Source of the DNA: Bacteroidales bacterium
GTDB taxonomy: Bacteria; Bacteroidota; Bacteroidia; Bacteroidales; TTA-H9
Direction: 5' to 3'
NCBI GenBank assembly: GCA_028689615.1
Contig: JAQVCV010000027.1
Coordinates: 1-56,416, forward strand
DNA: 56,416 nt
Positions 17,684-24,700 of this stretch are shown here, in pieces. A model generated the notes under the pieces. It ran no database searches. It was not told the DNA's origin and saw nothing but the letters and a program-made list of their open reading frames with translations. Position 1 is the first letter of the stretch. The number at the start of each line of letters is the position of its first letter. The translations under genes and the position numbers were made by a program.

Positions 17684-17695
17684 ATTGTAAATAAT

Positions 17696-17827
17696 CTATA
17701 ACGGTAAGTATATGCAAAATAGGCGATTGCGGACTTCAAACCTATCAAACCGAGATGATGTTGAAGCGGGCTACAACCGTTGAATTTACGACAATCTCGC
17801 CTATTTTGTATATACATTGCCAGGCTT
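17696..17827 (-). repeat. attC-like recombination site A
   Basis: About 132 nt. On the minus strand it starts near AAGCCTGGCAA (17827-17817) and ends GTTATAG (17702-17696). Arms GTATATACAAAATAGGCGA and TCGCCTATTTTGCATATAC pair almost perfectly, with extra bases on one arm. A second inner stem is CTTCAA/TTGAAG. It lies just after the Fic stop codon and before the HD/HSP90 gene. It is the best-folded member of the family. Confidence 0.6.
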
Positions 17828-17834
17828 TCGTGCA

Positions 17835-18914
17835 TTATTTTTTCAGTATTTCAAGCAATTCTTTATTTATATACAAAGTCTCTCTTCCGACTTTTTGAGA
17901 TTCAACAATTCCAATATCTTCAAGTTCTTTTAAATACCGAGAAGCTGCTTTCCTTTCCACACCCAACTTGTTTACCACAAATTCAATTTTCGAATATGGT
18001 TGCTCGAATAGTAATTCAACTAGTTCTTTTCTATATACTTTTGGTGCTTTTTCTTGAACTTTTAAAATAGTCGAATCAAGTTGGTCTTTGATATTGGTAA
18101 TTCTTGAAATTGTATCTTTTGATGTATTTTCCACTGCTTTAAGCATAAACATTATCCATTCTTCCCATTTTCCTGTCCGATTAGTCTGATTTAGAAGTCG
18201 GTAGTATTCTGGTTTATTAGCAATTATATAGGAACTCAAGTATAAAATTGGAACATCAATCAATTCGTTAAGAATCAAATACAAAATATTTAAAATCCGA
18301 CCAGTTCTTCCGTTTCCGTCATAAAAGGGATGAATACTCTCAAACTGATAATGCAATATTGCCGAGTTTATCAATGGTGACAAATCATCTTGTTCGTTAA
18401 AATGGTTAATAAAATTTGTCAGCAAGTCAAGTATTTCTGCTTTGTCCTGTGGCGGAGTATAAACTATTTCTCCAGTTGTATCATTTTTCAATACAGTTCC
18501 AGGAGTACTTCTAATTCCAGCAGTATTGTCAACCAATTTTTGTTGAATGCCAACAATGTCATTCACTCTTAAAAATCCTTGGCTTTTAGCAATGTCAAAT
18601 CCATGAAATATTGCTCTACGATAATTTACAACTTCTTTGGTCTCTGGTGAAATATGAGTCTTATTAACAGTCAATGCTTTATATAGCTCATCTTGTGTTG
18701 TAATAATGTTTTCAATCTCCGAGCTGTCTTTTGCTTCCTGCAAAACAATTGCATTAATCAGCATTGCTTGATTGGGAATTGTCTTTGCGATACCTTTCAA
18801 CTCAGCTAATGCGGCTGTGGATTTGTTTGTTTGCCTAAGAATTTCAATGGTTTCCACCTTTTCTCTCAAAGGTGGAAGTTTTCCAAGTTGATAATGTGGT
18901 GCATTTTGTCCCAT
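17835..18914 (-). CDS. Fic family protein (AMPylator-type, with N-terminal inhibitory helix and winged helix)
   Basis: 359 aa. The catalytic Fic motif HPFYDGNGRTGR lies at about residue 195 and is complete (HxFx[D/E]GNGRxxR). An N-terminal inhibitory motif, S64-x3-E68-N69 (SSEIEN), makes this a class II Fic protein, in which the Glu blocks ATP gamma-phosphate placement. The C-terminal ~70 residues form a winged helix (KIEFVVNKLGVERKAASRYL), as in the widespread Fic/DUF4172-like chromosomal and island proteins. Such enzymes usually transfer AMP to target proteins; the target is unknown. It is bounded by GTTAGGC at 18994-18988 and attC-like site A, and appears to be a single-gene cassette. Confidence 0.92.
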   Translation of the reverse strand: MGQNAPHYQLGKLPPLREKVETIEILRQTNKSTAALAELKGIAKTIPNQAMLINAIVLQEAKDSSEIENIITTQDELYKALTVNKTHISPETKEVVNYRRAIFHGFDIAKSQGFLRVNDIVGIQQKLVDNTAGIRSTPGTVLKNDTTGEIVYTPPQDKAEILDLLTNFINHFNEQDDLSPLINSAILHYQFESIHPFYDGNGRTGRILNILYLILNELIDVPILYLSSYIIANKPEYYRLLNQTNRTGKWEEWIMFMLKAVENTSKDTISRITNIKDQLDSTILKVQEKAPKVYRKELVELLFEQPYSKIEFVVNKLGVERKAASRYLKELEDIGIVESQKVGRETLYINKELLEILKK

Positions 18915-18987
18915 ATTCTTTTTATTTGTCCCAAAAATACAAATTTTGGTACAATTATCAACATTTGCAGTGGTCTTTTTGCATGAA

Positions 18988-18994
18988 GCCTAAC
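18988..18994 (-). other. Probable cassette-array boundary (GTTAGGC core site)
   Basis: The minus strand reads GTTAGGC, a perfect GTTRRRY integron core. Its extension GGCTTCATGCA resembles the reverse complement of the end of site A (TGCACGAAAGCC). It shares one base with the stop codon of the upstream 54-aa ORF, marking where AT-rich sequence replaces the chromosomal sequence. Confidence 0.45.
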
Positions 18995-19158
18995 TAGTTT
19001 ACATATCTTCCAAAGGGATTCTTATCCCCCCAAATCCACTGTAAAAGAACATCTTTATCTCGTTGTTTTTCCATCTCCCAATCACAGCCGCCCCCTGCAA
19101 CGCTCCTTGCAGCAGCCTCTGGTGTCAACCCCAACTGGTTGTGGTTTTTCGTTTTCAT
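18994..19158 (-). CDS. Small conserved-looking protein, 54 aa
   Basis: The minus-strand frame runs from an ATG at 19158 to TAG at 18994-18996. It starts MKTKNHNQLGLTPEAAARSV, contains GGGCDWEMEKQRDKD, and ends LLQWIWGDKNPFGRYVN. Composition (Trp, Gly, charged residues) looks like a folded or interaction peptide rather than random sequence. It lies 35 nt downstream of the carboxypeptidase-regulatory-like gene on the same strand and is probably in that operon. I do not recognise the family. Its GC content matches the chromosome, not the cassette array. Confidence 0.5.
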   Translation of the reverse strand: MKTKNHNQLGLTPEAAARSVAGGGCDWEMEKQRDKDVLLQWIWGDKNPFGRYVN

Positions 19159-19193
19159 GGTGTAGTGCATGTATATAAGGTGTGTAAGGGGGC

Positions 19194-20138
19194 TTAGCCC
19201 GTCCCCTCCGGCTCCAATCCCAGTTCAAACACGTAGTCTTCGCCGCCGGTGGTGGTGGCGCCTTGCAGCGTTGCGGGCTGGTAGCCGTTGGCAGTGGCGG
19301 TAAACTCGTGTTGGGTGAGGGTGAGGTTGTCGAGGTCTATTTCGCCGTACTCGTCGGTTACGTCGTTCACGGGCTCGCCGTCGAGCGCAAGGGTGGCGCC
19401 AACGAGCGGCTCGCCGTTGGTGGCATCCACCACCTTCACGGTGGCTGTGGCCACGGTGGGATCGGCCTCTTCGGGCTCCACGGGTTTCTTGCGGCGGCGG
19501 TAGCTTACCTTGCGCAGCGACTCGTATTCGGCCAGCACCTCGGGGTTTTCGTCGGCTACAACCTCCATCAGCAGGTCGAGCTCGTCGCGAAGCAGCCGTT
19601 TGGTGTCGCGGAGCAGCAGCCCGATGGTGGCCGTGGCCTGAACCGACTCGTAGCGGGCCGAGGCCACCGACAGCGTCAGGTTGCGCAGCGTGTCGCGCTG
19701 GCTGGTGAGCAGGGCGAGGCGGTCGGTGGTGATTTTCACTGCTGCAAGGTCGGTGAGGTGTGGGGTGACGATGGCCATGTAGGTGTCGGCCACGGTTATC
19801 AGTTCGTTCTCTTGCAGGGCCGGCAGCCGCGACAGCAGCGAATGGCATTGCTGCGCTTCGGCGGGTTTTTGGGCGAAGTTGAAGTAACCTGCCGAGCGGG
19901 TGAGCAGCGTGTTGAGGTGGTTGGTGTAGGTGGTTTTCATCTGCTCTTTTTCGAGACCAATGGCCTTGCGGTCGCCCAGTTGGATGGCGTGGTTGCTTTG
20001 GAGCAGCCCGTGGTTGGTTCCCACCTTGGCGAAGAGGGTGGCCAGCGGGGCAAAAGTGCTGATAAGGGCGTTGTGCCGTTGTGCGAAACCAACGATCTTT
20101 CCGATCATCAAGGTTTCCTGTTGTTGGTTGTCGGTCAT
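19194..20138 (-). CDS. Hypothetical protein with C-terminal carboxypeptidase-regulatory-like domain
   Basis: 314 aa, no signal peptide. Residues about 1-215 are predicted helical, with many Leu heptads (LLTRSAGYFNFAQKPAEAQQ, LAALLTSQRDTLRNLTL-type segments). A basic linker (YRRRKKPVEPEEADP) follows. The last ~85 residues form a carboxypeptidase-D regulatory-like beta-sandwich (VKVVDATNGEPLVGATLALD, DEYGEIDLDNL, FTATANGYQPATL). It recurs in Bacteroidota as an uncharacterised protein. No enzyme motif is seen. Very GC-rich. It is followed downstream by the 54-aa gene and preceded by palindromic repeats. Confidence 0.75.
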   Translation of the reverse strand: MTDNQQQETLMIGKIVGFAQRHNALISTFAPLATLFAKVGTNHGLLQSNHAIQLGDRKAIGLEKEQMKTTYTNHLNTLLTRSAGYFNFAQKPAEAQQCHSLLSRLPALQENELITVADTYMAIVTPHLTDLAAVKITTDRLALLTSQRDTLRNLTLSVASARYESVQATATIGLLLRDTKRLLRDELDLLMEVVADENPEVLAEYESLRKVSYRRRKKPVEPEEADPTVATATVKVVDATNGEPLVGATLALDGEPVNDVTDEYGEIDLDNLTLTQHEFTATANGYQPATLQGATTTGGEDYVFELGLEPEGTG

Positions 20139-20280
20139 GATTAAAGGGGTTTTAGGTTAAACATGGGTGAATTGACAACGCGACAAATGTAACCATAAAT
20201 GTGACGAAAAATGCAAGAGATGGTGATAATTTTTTTTGATTGCGGGAAAATTGTTGATGCACGTGGGGTTGTTGTGATGC

Positions 20281-20355
20281 AACAATTTGCGCCTAAACCC
20301 GAATGGTGGCCGTCCGTCGTAGAGACGCAATGCATTGCGTCTCTACCACCGTACC
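20281..20355. repeat. Dispersed palindromic repeat, copy 1
   Basis: It contains a perfect 28-bp palindrome at 20319-20346 (half-site GTAGAGACGCAATG). Flanks are shared with copy 2: GGTGG before, CCGTACCT after. About 75 bp is alignable between copies. Such elements are scattered in Bacteroidota intergenic regions; function unknown. The 20139-20581 gap otherwise holds no gene that I can support. Confidence 0.8.
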
Positions 20356-20450
20356 TGCGGTTCAACATTTTTGATCTGGACGGTTGCGATGCCCACCATG
20401 CTCCGTTTCATTGGTTTTGATTTTCGGGGTCGTCCGCCGTCGCGTCGCAA

Positions 20451-20525
20451 CCTGTTGCGTTAAAACCCCAACGGTGGTTGTTCGTCGTAGAGACGCAATG
20501 CATTGCGTCTCTACAACCGTACCTC
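20451..20525. repeat. Dispersed palindromic repeat, copy 2
   Basis: Same perfect palindrome at 20487-20514 with flanks GGTGG and CCGTACCT, 168 bp after copy 1 in the same orientation. Outside the palindrome, flank differences such as ACCACCG versus ACAACCG keep some pairing with the left flank (GGTGGCC versus GGTGGTT). Confidence 0.8.
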
Positions 20526-20581
20526 CACCCAGAAATAAAAGTGACACACTTTTCTGAATACTCCCTCGAACCAACACAGAC

Positions 20582-21241
20582 ATGATTCTAAACAACCCAG
20601 ACACCTCCCGAACCGCTAAAGAAACAAATACAAACAACAAAAAACCAACTCCGAACGACACCGAGACCATTCTGAACGACACAGAGACTTTTTTGATCAA
20701 CACAGACAACATCCTAAGCGACGCAGACACCATTCTGAATGACACAGAGACCATTTTGATTAACACAGATATCATTCTAAGCAATACAGACACCATTCTA
20801 GACAACACAAACATCATTTTGAATGACACAGAGAGCATTTTGAATGACACAGACATCATCCTAAGCGACACAAACATCATCCTAAACTACACAGAGACCA
20901 TTCTGGATTACACAAACACCATTCTAAATGACACAGAGATCATTTCAATCAACACAGAGACCATTTTGATCAACACAGACATCATCCTAAGCGACACAAA
21001 CACCATCCTAAACTATACAGACACCATTATGGACAACACAGACATCATTTTGAATGACACAGAAACCATTTTAATCAACACAGAAAGCATTCTGATCAAC
21101 ACAGACACCATCCTAAACTACACAGAGACCATCCTAAACTACACAGACACCATTCTGGACTTCACAAACATCATTTTGAACGACACAGAGAGCATCCTAA
21201 ATGACGCAGACACCATTCTGAACGACATAGAGATCATTTAG
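20582..21241 (+). CDS. Heptad-repeat ORF from a 21-bp minisatellite (coding status uncertain)
   Basis: 219 codons. From about residue 24 nearly the whole frame is a 7-residue repeat with consensus I-L-N-D-T-D/E-T (for example TILNDTETILINTDIIL), about 28 units, encoded by imperfect 21-bp repeats. It has no signal peptide and no non-repeat domain. A TAG at 21239-21241 replaces what is Leu (TTG/CTG) in other units, and the repeat frame continues open to a TAA at 21335-21337. It may be a secreted-like or coiled structural protein, but it could also be a non-coding minisatellite whose 21-bp period keeps a frame open. The complementary strand has stops in several units, so plus is the better coding strand. 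Confidence 0.4.
   Translation: MILNNPDTSRTAKETNTNNKKPTPNDTETILNDTETFLINTDNILSDADTILNDTETILINTDIILSNTDTILDNTNIILNDTESILNDTDIILSDTNIILNYTETILDYTNTILNDTEIISINTETILINTDIILSDTNTILNYTDTIMDNTDIILNDTETILINTESILINTDTILNYTETILNYTDTILDFTNIILNDTESILNDADTILNDIEII
20614..20648 (+). repeat. Flanking repeat of the minisatellite, copy 1
   Basis: GCTAAAGAAACAAATACAAA followed by CAACAAAAAACCA, encoding AKETNTNNKKP. It recurs on the other side of the minisatellite at 21286-21319 and, degenerate, at 21328-21360. Confidence 0.7.
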
Positions 21242-21285
21242 AACGACACAGACACCATTCTGAACAAAACAGACTCCATTTTAAA

Positions 21286-21360
21286 CGCTAAAGAAACAAA
21301 TACAAACGAAAACAAACCAATAGAGTACGCTAAATAAACAAATACAAACAACAAAAAACT
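21286..21360 (+). repeat. Flanking repeats of the minisatellite, copies 2 and 3
   Basis: Copy 2 (21286-21319) encodes AKETNTNENKP in the frame that continues after the TAG. Copy 3 (21328-21360) has GCTAAATAAACAAATACAAA, in which the Glu codon of the other copies has become TAA. The duplicated flanks suggest the array expanded between short direct repeats. Confidence 0.65.
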
Positions 21361-21398
21361 ATCTTAGAGTTGGTTTAAATGCGATGCCTTTAACCTGG

Positions 21399-21600
21399 AA
21401 TCGGTTTCCCGAACTATTCTCAGCGAAGCTAACTATTCTCACCGAAGGTATCCCGAGTCGCTACGCTCTCGGGACGAACTATTCTCAGCGAAGCCAATCC
21501 CGAACTATTCTCAGCGAAGCTAATCGCTTCGCTCTCGGGACTATAGTCACTTCGTTCTCGGGACTATAGTCACTGCGTTCTCGCGACGAACATCGTACCG
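21399..21600 (+). repeat. Compound intergenic repeat (AACTATTCTCA-SCGAAGS modules)
   Basis: It is built from modules AACTATTCTCAGCGAAGCTAA, AACTATTCTCACCGAAGGTA and CTTCG(C/T)TCTCGGGACTATAG, several copies each. The same modules occur in reverse orientation at 55569-55745. Each module holds a GCGAAGC or CCGAAGG mini-hairpin. No gene is visible in 21242-21762 apart from these repeats and two terminators. Confidence 0.75.
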
Positions 21601-21653
21601 AGAGGCATGACTTGTAGAAAAGTAGCAAGTTCAAGCCGATTCGGTATAGCGGT

Positions 21654-21682
21654 AAAAAAACACCCGCGCTTCGCGCGGGTGC
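21654..21682 (-). terminator. Distal terminator of the M6 metalloprotease gene
   Basis: On the minus strand CACCCGCGC-GAA-GCGCGGGTG is followed by seven T residues. It is a perfect 9-bp GC-rich stem, the second of two terminators downstream of the protease stop. Confidence 0.9.
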
Positions 21683-21702
21683 ACAAGGCATAAGTCGGAA
21701 AA

Positions 21703-21734
21703 CTGCAAAGCCCCTGTTGCCAGGGGCTTTGCAG
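21703..21734 (-). terminator. Proximal terminator/hairpin after the M6 metalloprotease gene
   Basis: CTGCAAAGCCCCTG pairs over 14 bp with CAGGGGCTTTGCAG around a 4-nt loop. Four T residues follow on the minus strand, about 30 nt after the stop codon. Confidence 0.75.
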
Positions 21735-21762
21735 TAAAAATCGTGTGGGGTTGGGCAATAGA

Positions 21763-24700
21763 TTAGTGTTGCACCACCACGCGCCGGGTAACAGAAGTTG
21801 ACCCTGACCGGAAGCCAAGAAGGTAAGTTCCGTTGGTAAACACCGACAAGTTGAGTTCGAGTCGCGAAACACCGTCTTCCACTTGTTGTTGCATCACCAG
21901 GCGCCCGGTAAGGTCGGTAATGGTAAGCTGTCCGCCTGTATGAGCCGGTAGCGTCACGATCACCATCCCTTTGGTGGGATTGGGCATCAGGGTAAAAGAT
22001 CCGGACGGGGTCTCATCCAACCCAATAAAAAAGTCCTGCCAAACGGTTACTACCACGGGGCTGATACCATCCACCTCCACCGTGATGTTGGCTATGCGCG
22101 GATAGGGTGCGTTGTTTTGACCGTAGGTGGCGGTGAGGGTTCCATTGCCGGCACCTGTTGGAGTAACGGTGCACCACCATGCATCCGACTCGGCTCTCCA
22201 GTTGCTGTTGGAAGTCACCTGGAAGGCAGTGGATCCTGCATAGGCCGAAACGTTTTGATTGGCCGGGTTCACCTGCAATGAAAGCACGGCAGCATCCTGG
22301 GTAACTGTGACGTTCACGGGGGTGAGACCGGCAACGGTTACGGTGATGGTGGCGGTGCGTACTGCCGTGTTGAGGTTCTCGGTGTAGTTGGCCACAAGCT
22401 GACCCGTTCCGCTCCCCGATGTTGTTACCAGGCACCAGGTGGCATTGCTTGAGGCAGTCCAGGCGCTGTTGGTGGTTACATCGAAGGTGGTTGTTCCAGC
22501 TGTGGCAGCGACGTTTTGGTTGGCTGGGGTCACTTGCAGGGTGGCTGCAGCACCGGCCTGTGTCACGGTAACGTTGATGGGCGAGGTGCCCGACGCGCTC
22601 ACGGTGATGGTAGCCACGCGCGAGGAGGTGGTGGTGTTCTCGGTGTAGTTGGCCTGAAGGGTTCCGGTGCCGGTTCCGCCGGGGGTCACGGTGCACCAGG
22701 TGGCATTGCTCACGGCTGTCCAACTGTTGTTTGATGTAACGCTGAAACTGGTGGTGCCGGCAGGGGCAGCAACGTTTTGGTTCGACGGCGTTACGCTGAG
22801 GGTGGCATTGGCGGCAGCCTGAGTCACGGTAACCACCACGGGAGCCAGCCCTGTCACGGTAACAGTGATGTTGGCTACACGGGTGGCGGTGGTGGTGTTT
22901 TCGGTGTAGCTGGCTTGCAGGGTTCCATTGCCCGAACCCGACGTGGTGACGGTGCACCAGGTAGCATCGCTCGAGACACTCCAGTTGGCGTTGGAGGTAA
23001 CGGCAAACGAGGTAGAACCTGCTGCCGCGCTCACGTTTTGGTTGGTTGGGGTCACAGCCAGGGTAGGGGCAGCGCCGGCCTGAACCACGGTGACGGCTAC
23101 GGGTGTGGCACCGCTCAGTGTTACGGTGATGGTGGCGGTGCGCGCATCAACCGAGGTGTTCTCGGTATAGTTGGCTTGCAGGGTTCCGTTGCCGGTTCCC
23201 GAAGCTGTTACGGTGCACCAGGTGGCATTGCTCGACGCGCTCCACGATCCGTTGGCGGCCACGGTAAACGAGGTGGAACCGGCAGGAGCCGCAACGCTCT
23301 GACTCGATGGCGTGACGTTGAGGCTGGGGGTGGCTCCGGTTCCGCTTACCGAAATATCGTCAATGAACCAGTAATCGTAGTTGTAAAGGTTACCCACCAC
23401 GGCAAACCCGATGTAGGTGGTGGCGCTGTTCACATTGGAACTGATGGTGGTGTTCACCGTGGCAGGGCCGATGTTTGATGATGAAGTGGCCACCGACCAG
23501 GCTTCGTTGGTCCAGTTCACCCCGTCGGTTGACGATTGCACCCTCAGGGTGGCTCCGGTGCTGTAGGCATCGAGCATGTGTTTGAACGACAGGTTGAGCG
23601 AGGTGTATCCCAAAGTATTCAGCGGAGGAGAAACCAGTCGGGTTGTTCCCGACGAGATATCCTGATAGGTTGACATCACCTCGTTGGCAGCTCCACCGGC
23701 ATTGTTGGTCAGCGAGATGGCCCAACTCGGACCCGTGCCTGTCCCCGCGCTTTGGTCTTCCCAACAGGGGGCTTCGGTGGTGTTGAAGCTTTCGTAGAAG
23801 GGGAGCGATTGGGTTCCGCAAAGGGTTGTAGCCGACGAAGTAACACCGGTGGAATAGGTGGTTCCGGTGAGCACCGACCAGGCTTTGTAGTAATAGGTAG
23901 TGGTTGGCGAGAGGCCGGTGTGATTGTAGGAGGTGTTTGTGCCGTTGTACAACACGGTGCCGCCACCAGGAATCGTACTGCCGGCAGAATAAGCAGTGCC
24001 GTTGGTGGGTGTGCCGAAGGTGGGTGTTGTGCTGAAGGCCACAACAACAGGGTTGTTGGAGCTGTTCAGACCCCATGCGAGGTTGATTTGTGAACCGCTG
24101 GCAGCCGTGGCTGTGAAGTTGGTGGGGTCGTCGGGCGACGAACAGGCAATAAAACAGAAGGTGACCTCTTTGGTCGAGGTGTTTTCAGCGATGTTGGTCA
24201 GCGGTTTGGAGGTGTTGGCACCAGCCCACGATTTTGAATGGGGGGTGGTGGCATCGGTGAAAGTGGTTTTATTGCTGGTACCAGGCCAGGGGCAACCCGA
24301 GGTGTTGATTTTGGAAGAGGAAGATGTTGAAACGCCGCTGCCGTTGGTTGAATTGGCTGCTTTTTGATACAACCCCTGGTGCGAACCGGCGTTGATGTCG
24401 TTGGAATTCAAGTGAGCATTGATGTAGTTTCCATCCACGTGGTAGATCAACATTCCATGACCCGGTATTCCCACATCAAAACCGGTCTGCTGACGGTTTT
24501 CGCAAAGAAAATACTCGTTGGTTGTGGTGGTGTTGTATCGAACTACATCGGTATAGACCTGGGCGTTGCGCAGCAGAACCGTTTGCTGATTGGTAAGCAA
24601 GGTTGGGTTGGTCCAGGTGAAATAGTTTTTTGTCCAGGCATTGTGGTGAGCCGGTTTGGTTCCGTTGGCGCCGTTCCAGGCCCCTTCGCCCATCAGATCC

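Noticed and set aside
19225-20160. Multiple long frames opposite and out of phase with the carboxypeptidase-regulatory-like gene
   Set aside because: The region is GC-rich, which opens all frames. Only the 314-aa frame contains a recognisable domain.
20362-20880. Minus-strand frame through the 21-bp minisatellite (SVSFRMV-type heptads)
   Set aside because: Several units further along the array (GTAGTT) contain a stop in this frame, while the plus strand is interrupted by only one.
20582-21337. Tandem repeat as a CRISPR array
   Set aside because: The units are contiguous 21-bp degenerate repeats with no spacers and no cas genes nearby.
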